Positions 9,365-17,262 of a DNA stretch of 35,367 bases are shown one piece after another. The notes below the pieces were generated by a model. It did no database searches and had not been told where the DNA came from. It saw only the letters and a program-made list of their open reading frames with translations. The translations under genes and the position numbers were made by a program. Numbering within the stretch: position 1 is the stretch's first letter; every line of letters begins with the position of its first letter. The stretch is from an uncultured beta proteobacterium (GTDB lineage Bacteria > Pseudomonadota > Gammaproteobacteria > Burkholderiales > Burkholderiaceae_C): assembly GCA_903822435.1 (NCBI GenBank), contig CAIJPE010000312.1:1-35367 (forward strand), read 5' to 3'.

Positions 9365-9763
9365 TCATTTGTAGATGGATTCCGGGTCTTGCAGCATGGG
9401 GTCGACGTCCTGCCAGGCGCCTTGCTCCAGGCGCTGGAAGAAGCAACTGTGGCGGCCGGTGTGGCACGCGATGGCCGATTGGTCATCGGCGCGGCCCAGT
9501 TGGTCGACCTTCAGCAGCACGACATCGTTGTCGCAGTCCAGGCGGATTTCGTGGACGCGCTGGAAATGGCCCGACTCCTCGCCCTTGTGCCACAGCCGCT
9601 GGCGCGAGCGGCTCCAGTACACCGCCTGGCCGCGCTCGGCCGTGGCGGCCAGCGCCTGCCGGTTCATCCAGGCGAACATGAGCACATCGCCCGTGCGATG
9701 CTCTTGGGCGATGACGGGAACGAGTCCGTCGCGGTCCCACTTGATGCGGTCGAGCCAATCCAT
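9365..9763 (-). CDS. hisI: Phosphoribosyl-AMP cyclohydrolase
   Basis: A 132-residue enzyme for the third step of histidine synthesis, opening the adenine ring of phosphoribosyl-AMP. Family blocks are present: [31 protein letters not shown], the metal-binding DCDND and the Cys-containing [11 protein letters not shown]. Length and start ([17 protein letters not shown]) match homologues. In most Burkholderiales hisF is directly upstream; here the upstream neighbour is mutT, so the his run is cut to hisI-hisE. Confidence 0.97.
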   Translation of the reverse strand: MDWLDRIKWDRDGLVPVIAQEHRTGDVLMFAWMNRQALAATAERGQAVYWSRSRQRLWHKGEESGHFQRVHEIRLDCDNDVVLLKVDQLGRADDQSAIACHTGRHSCFFQRLEQGAWQDVDPMLQDPESIYK

Positions 9764-9808
9764 GTGCCCAGTTTAGTGGGTGGCCCCGGGGCCGGGACTT
9801 GGCGGGGC

Positions 9809-10246
9809 TCAGCCGCCCGGGGGTTCCGGGTGCGTCGGACCCTGGAAGCCGCGTTCCTCGGCCAGCCAGCGCAGCACCGGGATGGTGCCCGGCAACACGG
9901 GCTCCACGGTCACCGGCAGGCTTTGCCACGCCATCGACTGCGCTTCGCGCATCTCGAAGTCGCCGGCCCAGCGATGGACCTTGCAGAAGTGCAGCCTGAC
10001 CCGGGCGTGGGGGTAGTCCATCACCAATTGCTGCCAGGGCCGTGCGCCAGCGATGGTGATGCCCAGTTCTTCGTGCAGTTCACGGCCCAGGGCCTCCTCG
10101 ACGGTTTCGCCGGCTTCCAGCTTGCCGCCCGGGAATTCCCAGTAGCCGGCGTAGACCTTGCCGGCCGGGCGCGAGGTCAGCAGGAAGCGTCCGGCGGCGT
10201 CGATGAGCACGCCCACCGCCACCTCGGTGATGGCGCGCTCAGCCAC
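9809..10246 (-). CDS. Nudix hydrolase, MutT-like (8-oxo-dGTP diphosphatase candidate)
   Basis: A 145-residue protein with a full Nudix box: G-KLEAG-E-TVEEALG-RE-LHEE-LGI matches GX5EX7REUXEEXGU. The preceding GYWEFPGG is the MutT-type lead-in, and the N-terminus TEVAVGVLIDAAGRFLLTSRP is typical of MutT, which clears oxidised dGTP. The GTG at 10246 is the only reasonable start before the domain, and it overlaps the end of the ATPase gene (stop at 10241-10239). The family and neighbourhood favour MutT over other Nudix enzymes, but substrate is not proven by sequence. Confidence 0.9.
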   Translation of the reverse strand: MAERAITEVAVGVLIDAAGRFLLTSRPAGKVYAGYWEFPGGKLEAGETVEEALGRELHEELGITIAGARPWQQLVMDYPHARVRLHFCKVHRWAGDFEMREAQSMAWQSLPVTVEPVLPGTIPVLRWLAEERGFQGPTHPEPPGG

Positions 10247-11153
10247 CGTGGCGGCCGGCGTAGTCGCGCGCGAACTGCTGTGCCACGCGGCCCGAGCGCG
10301 AGCCCCGCTCCAGCGCCCACACCAACGACTCCTGCCGTGCCGCGGCAATGGCGGCCTCGGCCACGCCCAGGGCGCGCATCCACTGCGCGGCGATGGTCAG
10401 GTACTCGTCCTGCGTGAAGGGGTAGAAGCTGATCCACAGCCCGAAGCGCTCGGACAGCGAGATCTTCTCTTCGACGACTTCGCCCGGGTGCACCTCGCCG
10501 TCCTCGGTGTGCTGGTAACTGAGGTTCTCTTGCATGTGCTCGGGCAACAGGTGGCGGCGGTTGCTGGTGGCGTAGATCAGCACGTTGTCGCTGGCCTGCG
10601 ACACCGAACCGTCCAGCACGCTCTTCAGCGCCTTGTAGCCTGGCTCGCCCTCGTCGAAGCTGAGGTCGTCGCAGAACACGATGAAGCGCTCGGGCCGGGC
10701 GGCCACCAGGTCCACCAGGTCCGCCAGGTCGACCAGGTCGGCCTTGTCCACCTCGATGAGGCGCAGGCCGCGCGGCGCGTACTCGTTCAGGCAGGCCTTG
10801 ATCAGCGAGCTCTTGCCGGTGCCGCGGGCGCCGGTCAGCAGCACGTTGTTGGCGCCGCGCCCGGCGACGAACTGCTCGGTGTTGCGCACCAGGCGTTCCT
10901 TCTGCGCGTCCACTTCCTTCAGGTCGGCCAGGCGCACGTTGGCCACGTGGCGAACGGGCTCCAGCACGCCCGACTGGCCCCGGCGCCGGTAGCGGAAGGC
11001 CACCGAGGCCTGCCAGTCCGGTGCCGACGGCGCATGCGGCAGCACGGCTTCCAGGCGTTGCAGCAGCGACTCGGCGCGGGCGAAGAAGGATTCGAGAGCA
11101 GCGGGCAGGGCGGTCGCCGCTGGCGCCGCGGGTGTCGGGTTGGGCAGGTTCAT
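10239..11153 (-). CDS. DUF815 family P-loop ATPase
   Basis: A 304-residue AAA-like ATPase of the DUF815 (COG2607) family. Walker A GARGTGKS lies at 108-115, Walker B is FIVFCDDLSFD (about 158-167), and a sensor-like ATSNRRHLLPEH follows. Substrate and partners of this family are unknown. Residues 139-150 form a D-L-V/A tripeptide repeat encoded by a 9-base tandem repeat. The ATG overlaps the stop of the upstream phosphoesterase gene in an ATGA junction, and the downstream mutT start overlaps its end, so the three look like one transcript. Confidence 0.92.
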   Translation of the reverse strand: MNLPNPTPAAPAATALPAALESFFARAESLLQRLEAVLPHAPSAPDWQASVAFRYRRRGQSGVLEPVRHVANVRLADLKEVDAQKERLVRNTEQFVAGRGANNVLLTGARGTGKSSLIKACLNEYAPRGLRLIEVDKADLVDLADLVDLVAARPERFIVFCDDLSFDEGEPGYKALKSVLDGSVSQASDNVLIYATSNRRHLLPEHMQENLSYQHTEDGEVHPGEVVEEKISLSERFGLWISFYPFTQDEYLTIAAQWMRALGVAEAAIAAARQESLVWALERGSRSGRVAQQFARDYAGRHGG

Positions 11154-11833
11154 CCGCCCAGTGTATTGAAGCGCGGCGGTGGGGGCAGCGCGCGCACGCT
11201 GTCGCCGGCCACCACATAGACACGGTCCTGGGCGCCGCGCGGCATCACGTGCATGCCCGTGAAGGCCCCGAAGGCCGGGAGCACGCCTACGGCCGCGCCG
11301 AAGTGGAAGCAGGGCAGGCGCAGGCTGTCACGCGCACGCCCGCCTACGACCGCGGCCGGGTGCACGTGGCCCGCCAGCACGTAGGCGCCGGCCACGGGCT
11401 CGGGGTGGTGCGCCAGGGCCAGGGCGGGCAGGCCGGGCAGATGCCAGGGCCCTTCGACGCAGGCCACGCCCCACTCGGGGGGCGGGTCGCCGGCGTGGCT
11501 GTCGTGGTTCCCGCGCACCAGTGTCAGGGTCAGCGCGGCGTGCGTGTCGCGCCACCGCGCCACCGCTGCCCAGGTGGCCGCCGCGCGCGAACGCGCCGAG
11601 TGCAGCAGGTCTCCCAGGAAGACGATGTGCCGCGCGCCGGTGGCCCCGACGGCGTCCGACAGGCGCTGCAGGGTCTCGGTGGTGGTGCCGCCGGGCACCG
11701 GCACACCCAGGCGGCGGAAAGACACGGCCTTGCCGATGTGCGCGTCGGCCACCAGCAGCACGCCATGGTCGACCAGGCATGCCGCCCGCTGCGGCAGGAG
11801 CCGCAACGAGGCGCCCCCCACCTCTAGCTGCAC
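11150..11833 (-). CDS. PdeM-like metallophosphoesterase (ligase-associated endonuclease family)
   Basis: A 227-residue calcineurin-like phosphoesterase. Metal-binding motifs in order are ADAHIGK (Asp30, His32), LGDLLHS (Asp75, His78), GNHDSH (Asn109, His110) and AGHVHP. The pattern and length match PdeM, known from an operon with a Lhr-type helicase, a DNA exonuclease and ATP-dependent ligase, where it is a candidate nuclease. None of those partners is in view. The GTG start at 11833 overlaps the slmA stop (11826-11824). Other in-frame starts exist a few codons downstream, so the N-terminus is uncertain. Confidence 0.85.
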   Translation of the reverse strand: MQLEVGGASLRLLPQRAACLVDHGVLLVADAHIGKAVSFRRLGVPVPGGTTTETLQRLSDAVGATGARHIVFLGDLLHSARSRAAATWAAVARWRDTHAALTLTLVRGNHDSHAGDPPPEWGVACVEGPWHLPGLPALALAHHPEPVAGAYVLAGHVHPAAVVGGRARDSLRLPCFHFGAAVGVLPAFGAFTGMHVMPRGAQDRVYVVAGDSVRALPPPPRFNTLGG

Positions 11834-12528
11834 AGCCGTTGCAGGGCGGGCTCGAGGTGCTCGGTGGGCAGGCGCTTGAAGCCCGAACGGGTGTAGCGCT
11901 GCAGCCGCCCGACGATGAGGGCCGTGATGGCCGAGGCCAGCGCCTGCGCGTCGACGGTGGGTGTGGTCGAACCGGCTTCCTCCGCGGCTTGGCGCAGGCT
12001 CTGGCGCAGTTGCGATTCGACCCGGTCGAAGAACTGGTTCATGCGCGCCGACAGGCGTTCGTGCTCGAACACCAGCGCGTCGCCCACCATCACGCGGGCC
12101 ATGCCGGGGTTCTTCTCGCCGAACTGCAACAGCACGGTGGCCACGCGGTGAGCCTGCTGGGCGCCGCTGCCCTCACGGGTGGCGATCTGGTTGATCAGGC
12201 TGAAGACGCTGGTCTCGATGAATTCGATCAGGCCTTCGAACATCTGCGCCTTGCTGGCGAAGTGGCGGTATAGCGCGGCCTCGCTCACGGACAGGCGGGC
12301 CGCCAGCGCGGCGGTGGTGATGCGCTCGGCGCCGGGCTGCTCCAGCATCTGAGCCAGGGTCTGCAGGATCTGCACCCGGCGTTCACCGGGCGGCGGACGC
12401 TTTCTCGTGGCCGCCGAGGCCGCGGCGGCCGGCAGGGCCTCACCGGCTTCGGGTGGGTCGGGGGCGTCCACCGGTGCGGCCGGCGGCATGGCCGTGGCCT
12501 GGGGGCGCTCGTCAGGCTGGTCTTGCAT
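11824..12528 (-). CDS. slmA: TetR-family nucleoid occlusion factor SlmA
   Basis: A 234-residue DNA-binding protein. The first 50 residues are a Pro/Ala-rich extension. The TetR HTH follows (ITTAALAARLSVSEAALYRHF), running into ASKAQMFEGLIEFIE, a near-signature for SlmA. SlmA binds DNA and FtsZ to stop septum formation over the nucleoid. The start MQDQPDERPQ at 12528 is chosen over a longer reading that is mostly non-coding in character. The gene usually sits beside a pyrimidine 5'-nucleotidase and argB in Burkholderiales; here about 2.7 kb separates them. Confidence 0.9.
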   Translation of the reverse strand: MQDQPDERPQATAMPPAAPVDAPDPPEAGEALPAAAASAATRKRPPPGERRVQILQTLAQMLEQPGAERITTAALAARLSVSEAALYRHFASKAQMFEGLIEFIETSVFSLINQIATREGSGAQQAHRVATVLLQFGEKNPGMARVMVGDALVFEHERLSARMNQFFDRVESQLRQSLRQAAEEAGSTTPTVDAQALASAITALIVGRLQRYTRSGFKRLPTEHLEPALQRLCS

Positions 12529-12790
12529 CGGGCTTGGCGATTGGCGGCAGGAAGCTGGGGCTCGCAAGGGCAGGGAAGCCACTGCGGACAGGCAGAACAG
12601 CGGCCGGCGCGCGGCAAACGCTTGAACCATTCTTGCACAGCGATTGCAGGGCTTTGCTTGCAGGTAAACACTGACATTCGCTCGTCCGCAGGCTGGCATG
12701 CGTGTGCCCGGGCGCCTCCACAATCGGGGTGATGGGCCCTCTGGCGCATGGCCCGCTCATGCCCGAACATCGCGTGAAAGGGGTCTGTCG
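12529..12790. other. Divergent intergenic region between slmA and the sensor kinase
   Basis: A 262-base region that must hold promoters for both directions. I see three TTGCA pentamers (12633-12637, 12644-12648, 12658-12662) and an AAAGGGG ribosome site just before the kinase start, but no convincing operator or -35/-10 pair. No gene or RNA is supported here. Confidence 0.5.
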
Positions 12791-14143
12791 ATGCCACTGC
12801 ATCCGGCGCTGATCGGCGCGGCCACGGCCCTGGGCCTGTCGACGCTTTTCATCGGCCTGCGGCGCCACCACCGGCTCCGCGCCCAGGTGGCCGAACTGGA
12901 GCGGCGTGTGCAGGCGCAGGATGCCCAGCGGCGAGGACTCCTGGCCCAGATGCATGCCGCGCAACGCACCGCCGAGCGGTCCGACCAGGCCAAGACCCGG
13001 TTCGTGGCTTCGGCCAGCCACGATCTTCGGCAGCCCGCCCACGCCCTGGGGCTCTATCTGGCGGCATTGCGCGATGGCCCGCTGGCGCCGGCACAGGCCG
13101 AGCTGGCCGAGCGCATGGCGCAGGCCCTGCGCGCCGTGGACGCCCTGCTGGCGGCCTTGCTGGACGTCTCGCGCATCGACGGCGAGGCGCTGCAGCCCCG
13201 CTGGGAGCTGGTGCCGCTGGCGCCCCTGCTGCGCCGCCTGGCCGAAGAGTGGGCGGCACCTGCCGAGGCCCGGGGCCTGCGCCTGGCGCTGCACCTGGGG
13301 CCGGCCGCGCAGGCCGCCACCACGGTCACCGACGCCCTGCTGCTGGAGCGGGTGCTGCGCAACCTGCTGGCCAACGCGGTGCGGCACACGCCGCAGGGGG
13401 GCCTCCTGCTGGCCTGCCGCCTGCGGACGCCGGCCGAGGGCACGGCGCGCTGGCGCATCGAAGTCTGGGACAGCGGGGTGGGTATCGCCCCCACCGACCA
13501 GGAGCGCATCTTCGAGGAATTCGTGCAACTGTCCTCGGACCGGGGCGACGCGCCGGGCGCAGGCCTGGGCATGGGGCTGGCGATTGCGCGCCGGCTGGCC
13601 CACGTGCTGAATCTGCAGCTGGGCCTGCGCTCACGGCCGGGCCGCGGCAGCGTGTTCTGGATCGACGGCCTGGCACCGGCGGGTGCCGCCCCGCACGCGG
13701 CGGCGGCCGCTCGCCAGGAGCTTCGCCGCCTGGCCGGGGTGCGCGTGGCCGTGATCGACGACGACGCCACCGTGCGCGACGCCATGACCCGGCTGCTGCG
13801 GCAGTGGGAATGCGACGTGCTCAGCGGCGCGGATGCCGACGAGGTGCTGGCCGCCTGGGACCGGCTGCCGGCCGGGGGCGGGCCGGCGCTGGCGGCCGTG
13901 GTGGCCGACCTCTGCCTGGCCGATGGCCGCACCGGCCCGCACGAAGCCCGCCAGCTCCTGGCGCGGCTGGCCTGCAGCGCCCCGATCCTGCTGGTCACGG
14001 GCGATACGGCGCCCGGCCGGCTGGCCGAGATCGGGCACAGTGGCTTCCCGTGCCTGACCAAGCCCGTCTCCCCGGCCCGCCTGCGCAGCTGGCTGGAGCA
14101 GGCGGCCACCCACCCGGCGGCGGCCACTCGCGGAACCCCATGA
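12791..14143 (+). CDS. Hybrid sensor histidine kinase (HisKA-HATPase-REC), no recognisable sensor domain
   Basis: A 450-residue protein starting MPLHPALIGAATALG at 12791 behind an AAAGGGG ribosome site. One short membrane helix (about 5-23) is followed by a coiled coil. The phosphoacceptor block SASHDLRQPAHALGLY has His77. The ATPase domain shows NLLANAVRHTP, DSGVGI and GLGMGLAIA. The C-terminal receiver begins near residue 317 (VRVAVIDDDATVRDAM), with phospho-acceptor Asp373 in VVADLCLAD and the conserved Lys in CLTKPV. There is no periplasmic or PAS domain, so the signal may be membrane-linked or come through a partner. It overlaps the regulator gene (ATG 14140, TGA 14141) and so forms a kinase-regulator pair. 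Confidence 0.93.
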   Translation: MPLHPALIGAATALGLSTLFIGLRRHHRLRAQVAELERRVQAQDAQRRGLLAQMHAAQRTAERSDQAKTRFVASASHDLRQPAHALGLYLAALRDGPLAPAQAELAERMAQALRAVDALLAALLDVSRIDGEALQPRWELVPLAPLLRRLAEEWAAPAEARGLRLALHLGPAAQAATTVTDALLLERVLRNLLANAVRHTPQGGLLLACRLRTPAEGTARWRIEVWDSGVGIAPTDQERIFEEFVQLSSDRGDAPGAGLGMGLAIARRLAHVLNLQLGLRSRPGRGSVFWIDGLAPAGAAPHAAAAARQELRRLAGVRVAVIDDDATVRDAMTRLLRQWECDVLSGADADEVLAAWDRLPAGGGPALAAVVADLCLADGRTGPHEARQLLARLACSAPILLVTGDTAPGRLAEIGHSGFPCLTKPVSPARLRSWLEQAATHPAAATRGTP

Positions 14144-14769
14144 ACATCCTGATCGCCGACGACCATCCGATGCTGCGCGACGCCCTGGCCCGCACGCTGG
14201 GCGACGTGATGCCGCAGGCCCGGATCGTCGAAGCCGCCGACTACGCGGGTGCCGAGCGGGCGGCCCGTGGCCACGCGGCCGAAGGTGCGCCGCTGGCCCT
14301 GGCGCTGGTGGACTTGCACATGCCGGGCATGGACGGTGTCGAGGGGGTGCGGCGCCTGGCCGCCCTGGGGCTGCGCGTGGCCGTCGTCTCGGGCGACGAC
14401 GACCCGGCCGTGGTGCGCGCCGCCTTTGCCGCCGGGGCCGTGGCCTTCCTGCCCAAGAGCGATGCCCACGACCAGATGCGACAGGCCTTGCGCGTGGTCT
14501 GCGAAGGCGGCCCTTGGCTGCCGGCCCAGGTTCTGGCCGTGGCGGCTCCGGGCATCCAGACCCGGCCGCATGCCGGCGGCCTGACCCCGCGACAGGCCGA
14601 TGTGCTGCGCTGCCTGATGCGCGGCCAGCCCAACAAGCTGATCGCCCGCGAACTCGGGTTGACCGAAGGCACCGTCAAGATCCACGTGGCCGCGATCCTG
14701 CGCATCCTGCAGGCCCGCAACCGCACCGAAGCCGTCGTCATCGCACGCGAGCTCGGCTGGGTCCCTTGA
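14140..14769 (+). CDS. NarL/FixJ-type response regulator
   Basis: A 209-residue regulator. The receiver starts MNILIADDHPMLRDAL with acidic pair Asp7-Asp8, phospho-acceptor Asp58 in LVDLHMPGMDG and the Lys in FLPKSDA. A LuxR-type HTH occupies about 148-207 (LTPRQADVLRCLMRGQ, KLIARELGLTEGTVKIHV). The start codon overlaps the kinase stop, so the two are coupled and the kinase is its likely phosphodonor. Targets cannot be read from this sequence. The downstream leader and membrane protein gene are the nearest candidates. Confidence 0.95.
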   Translation: MNILIADDHPMLRDALARTLGDVMPQARIVEAADYAGAERAARGHAAEGAPLALALVDLHMPGMDGVEGVRRLAALGLRVAVVSGDDDPAVVRAAFAAGAVAFLPKSDAHDQMRQALRVVCEGGPWLPAQVLAVAAPGIQTRPHAGGLTPRQADVLRCLMRGQPNKLIARELGLTEGTVKIHVAAILRILQARNRTEAVVIARELGWVP

Positions 14770-14773
14770 CCCT

Positions 14774-14889
14774 GGCGCCCCGGCGCCTCCTTTCATCCGA
14801 CTAGGCCTTTGGGCGTAGCCGCCTTCGGCGGTCCGAGCGATGCCGGCCTGCGGGCTTTTGCCTACCTTGCGGGGCGTCGCCGGCCCCGC
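14774..14889. promoter_or_regulatory. Three consecutive stem-loops between the response regulator and the membrane protein gene
   Basis: Three perfect inverted repeats lie in this gap: GGCGCC-CC-GGCGCC (14774-14787) followed by TCCTTTC, CCGCC-TTC-GGCGG (14819-14831), and GCGGGGC/GCCCCGC with a 7-base loop (14869-14889). The first could be a weak terminator for the two-component operon. The others could be mRNA processing or repeat-element stems. No T-tract is strong. Confidence 0.35.
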
Positions 14890-14914
14890 CACGCACCCCG
14901 AGGGGGCGCCCATC

Positions 14915-15301
14915 ATGAACATCGACTTCTTCAACCCGCATGCCTTCTCACCCTGGCTCCAGGGATTGATGCTCTTGTGCTTCAGTCTGGCCTGGCCGCT
15001 GGCCAACGTGCGCCTGTGGCGCTCATTGCAGCAGCGCCGCACGGCGCTGCGCGTCCTGCGCAGCGGCCGTGGCCGTGGCTTCACGCTGGTGGTGCTGTGC
15101 GGCTACCTGGCCGGCGTGGCGACGCAGCTGGCCCAGGTGCTGGCGGGCCACCCGCTGGGCGCGATGTTCTGGTTCTACCTGGTCAACGCGGTATCGGTGG
15201 CTGTCCACCTGGCGCTCCAGGTGCGCGGGCGGTGCGCCTGCCGTCGGGCCGTCCGGCGTCAGATCAGCTGGTTCAGGCGGCGCACGCGCCGGTCCACGTA
15301 G
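14915..15301 (+). CDS. Small 3-TM membrane protein (SemiSWEET/PQ-loop-like, tentative)
   Basis: A 128-residue protein starting MNIDFFNPHAFSPWLQ with three hydrophobic helices (about 15-34, 58-76 and 82-100) and a basic, Cys/Arg-rich tail. LMLLCFSLAWPLANVRLWRS resembles the first helix and PQ-like loop of half-SWEET transporters, but I see no definite PQ motif, so the family is a guess. It follows the response regulator by about 145 bases containing stem-loops. The last 43 bases overlap the 3' end of the convergent HAD gene, so the true tail may be shorter in function. Confidence 0.65.
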   Translation: MNIDFFNPHAFSPWLQGLMLLCFSLAWPLANVRLWRSLQQRRTALRVLRSGRGRGFTLVVLCGYLAGVATQLAQVLAGHPLGAMFWFYLVNAVSVAVHLALQVRGRCACRRAVRRQISWFRRRTRRST

Positions 15302-15927
15302 GCCGGGCGCCGGTGCCGGCGCAGGGCCGCCTTGGGCAGCCAGCCCTGCATCCACACGGTCTGCATGCCCACGCTGCGCGCGGCCTTCTGGTGCACCAGC
15401 GTGTCTTCCACCAGCACGCAGCGCGAGGCTGGCACCTTCAGGCTGGCCGCCAGCGCGCGGAACATCCGCGCATCGGGTTTGGGCCGCAGATGGCCGAACA
15501 TGTGCATGTCCTCGATGGCCAGCACCGCGTCGAACAGGTGGCCGATGCCCAGCACGCCCAGCACCCGGTGTGCATAAGCCGCCGGAGCGTTGGTGAGGAT
15601 GATCTTGCGCCCCGGCAGTCGGGCCAGCGCCGCGATGTCCGCCCCGCGGCCCCGCACCCGCTCTTCCAGCCCCGGCAGGCGGTGGGTGTGGTGCAGGAAG
15701 TGATCGGCCCGCACCCCATGGTGGCGCATCAGGCCCAGCAGCGTGGCCCCATAGCGCAGCCAGTACCGGCGACGCAGCGCATCGGATTCGGCCGGCGAAA
15801 TGCCCAGTTCCCGCACGATGTAATCGCCCATCGCCACGTGCAGGTGCCGCATCGACGCCGTGCTCGCGTCATGCAGCGTGTCGTCCAGATCGAACAGCCA
15901 GACCGGTGAGCGGGAAACAGCGGTCAT
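15259..15927 (-). CDS. HAD-family pyrimidine 5'-nucleotidase
   Basis: A 222-residue HAD hydrolase of the SDT1/pyrimidine 5'-nucleotidase group. Motif I is FDLDDTLHD (nucleophile Asp12, acid-base Asp14), motif II lies in IILTNA, the motif III Lys is in RPKPDARMF, and motif IV is LVEDTL. The helical cap (ASMRHLHVAMGDYI, LPGLEERVR) is the type that hydrolyses UMP/CMP and related nucleotides. It follows argB on the same strand with a six-base gap, a common pairing in Burkholderiales, where slmA normally comes next. Confidence 0.92.
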   Translation of the reverse strand: MTAVSRSPVWLFDLDDTLHDASTASMRHLHVAMGDYIVRELGISPAESDALRRRYWLRYGATLLGLMRHHGVRADHFLHHTHRLPGLEERVRGRGADIAALARLPGRKIILTNAPAAYAHRVLGVLGIGHLFDAVLAIEDMHMFGHLRPKPDARMFRALAASLKVPASRCVLVEDTLVHQKAARSVGMQTVWMQGWLPKAALRRHRRPAYVDRRVRRLNQLI

Positions 15928-15933
15928 CCCGGT

Positions 15934-16833
15934 TCAATGGCTTCGGATCATGGTGCCGTAGGCCTGGTCGGTGAGGATCTCCAGCAGCATGGCGTGCGGC
16001 ACGCGTCCGTCGATGATGTGCACCGCGTTGACGCCGCTCTTGGCGGCATCCAGGGCGCCGGCGATCTTGGGCAGCATGCCGCCGCTGATGGTGCCGTCGG
16101 CGAAGAGCTCGTCGATCTGGCGCGCCGTGAGATCGGTCAGCAGCTGCCCTGTCTTGTCGAGCACGCCGCGGATATTGGTCAGCATCATCAGCTTCTCGGC
16201 CTTCAGCACCGTGGCCAGCTTGGCCGCCACCAGGTCGGCATTGATGTTGTAACTCTCGTTCTTCTCGCCGAAGCCGATGGGGCTGATGACCGGTATGAAC
16301 TGGTCATCCTGCAGCGCCTTGACCACGCTGGGGTCGATGGCCGTGATCTCGCCGACCTGGCCGATGTCGTACTCGGCTCCTTCCTTGTCGGTCATCTTCA
16401 TCTTGCGGGCGCGGATCAGGCCGCCGTCACGGCCGGTCAGTCCCACGGCCTTGCCGCCAGCGGCATTGATCAGGCCCACGATGTCCTGCTGCACCTCGCC
16501 GCCCAGCACCCACTCCACCACCTCCATGGTCTCTTCGTCGGTGACGCGCATGCCCTGGATGAAGGTGCCCTTCTTGCCGATCTTGGCCAGGGCATCGTCG
16601 ATCTGCGGTCCGCCGCCGTGCACCACGATCGGGTTCATGCCCACCAGCTTGAGCAGCACCACGTCCTCGGCGAAGTCCTGCTGCAGCGCCGGGTCGGTCA
16701 TGGCGTTGCCGCCGTACTTGATGACCAGCGTCTTGCCGTGGTACTTGCGGATGTAGGGCAGGGCCTGGGCGAGGATTTCGGCCTGGTCGCGCGGCGTGAT
16801 GTGGGAGAGATCGGGGTCCGTGGGGTTGCTCAT
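15934..16833 (-). CDS. argB: Acetylglutamate kinase
   Basis: A 299-residue amino acid kinase that phosphorylates N-acetylglutamate, step two of arginine synthesis. Blocks are [49 protein letters not shown] and [18 protein letters not shown]. The start [17 protein letters not shown] at 16833 is selected because the longer reading before it is low-complexity. A good -10 box (TACAAT) lies on the minus strand about 42-47 bases upstream. The downstream gene is the HAD nucleotidase. Confidence 0.98.
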   Translation of the reverse strand: MSNPTDPDLSHITPRDQAEILAQALPYIRKYHGKTLVIKYGGNAMTDPALQQDFAEDVVLLKLVGMNPIVVHGGGPQIDDALAKIGKKGTFIQGMRVTDEETMEVVEWVLGGEVQQDIVGLINAAGGKAVGLTGRDGGLIRARKMKMTDKEGAEYDIGQVGEITAIDPSVVKALQDDQFIPVISPIGFGEKNESYNINADLVAAKLATVLKAEKLMMLTNIRGVLDKTGQLLTDLTARQIDELFADGTISGGMLPKIAGALDAAKSGVNAVHIIDGRVPHAMLLEILTDQAYGTMIRSH

Positions 16834-16874
16834 GGCGTGCCGGTCGGTGGGATGACGCTGGGAAGCGGTGCGCG

Positions 16875-16880
16875 ATTGTA
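16875..16880 (-). promoter_or_regulatory. -10 box of the argB promoter
   Basis: On the minus strand the bases read TACAAT, five of six matches to the sigma-70 consensus, placing transcription start about 35 bases before argB. No good -35 is seen at 16-18 bases. A 7-bp inverted repeat (GCCGGCC/GGCCGGC, 16892-16911) covers the -35 area and could be an operator or the upstream edge of the divergent CusF-like gene's control region. Confidence 0.4.
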
Positions 16881-16956
16881 GAAAGGCTCGGGCCGGCCGT
16901 GTGAGGCCGGCTGCGGCACACTGTGGAGCCGCCGCATCCGGCCGCAGGAGCCTTTC

Positions 16957-17262
16957 ATGCCCCATCTCGACCGCCGCCTCGCCACCACCCTGATCGCCCT
17001 GATGGCGTGGGGTGCCCTGCCTGCGGCCCGGGCCCAGGCCACCACCACCGCCGCCGAAGTGCTCAAGGTCGACAAGGCCGCCGGCAAGCTCACCCTCAAG
17101 CATGGCGAGATCAAGAACCTGGACATGCCGGCCATGACCATGGGCTTCCGGGTGCGAGACCCCAAGATGCTGGACGACGTGGCCGTGGGCGACCGCGTCC
17201 GGTTCGTGGCCGAGCGGATCGACGGGCAGTACGTCGTCACGGCCCTGTCCAAGGCACCTTGA
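16957..17262 (+). CDS. CusF-like periplasmic copper-binding protein
   Basis: A 101-residue protein with a signal peptide (about 1-27, cut near ARAQA) and a CusF/EcdD domain. Ligand candidates are His49, Met60 and Met62 in the pattern [15 protein letters not shown]; the tryptophan that caps the metal in E. coli CusF is Met57 here. The end [23 protein letters not shown] is the family's OB-fold strand set. Such proteins carry Cu(I) or Ag(I) in the periplasm and usually serve a CusCBA pump. No pump gene is in the window. An AGGAG ribosome site lies about 10 bases before the ATG. It is divergent from argB. Confidence 0.88.
   Translation: MPHLDRRLATTLIALMAWGALPAARAQATTTAAEVLKVDKAAGKLTLKHGEIKNLDMPAMTMGFRVRDPKMLDDVAVGDRVRFVAERIDGQYVVTALSKAP

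Noticed and set aside
9782-9793. GGCCCCGGGGCC palindrome between hisI and mutT as a terminator
   Set aside because: No loop and no T-tract, so it would not form a standard terminator hairpin.
12633-12662. Three TTGCA pentamers upstream of slmA
   Set aside because: Irregular spacing (11 and 14 bases) and no symmetry; could be chance.
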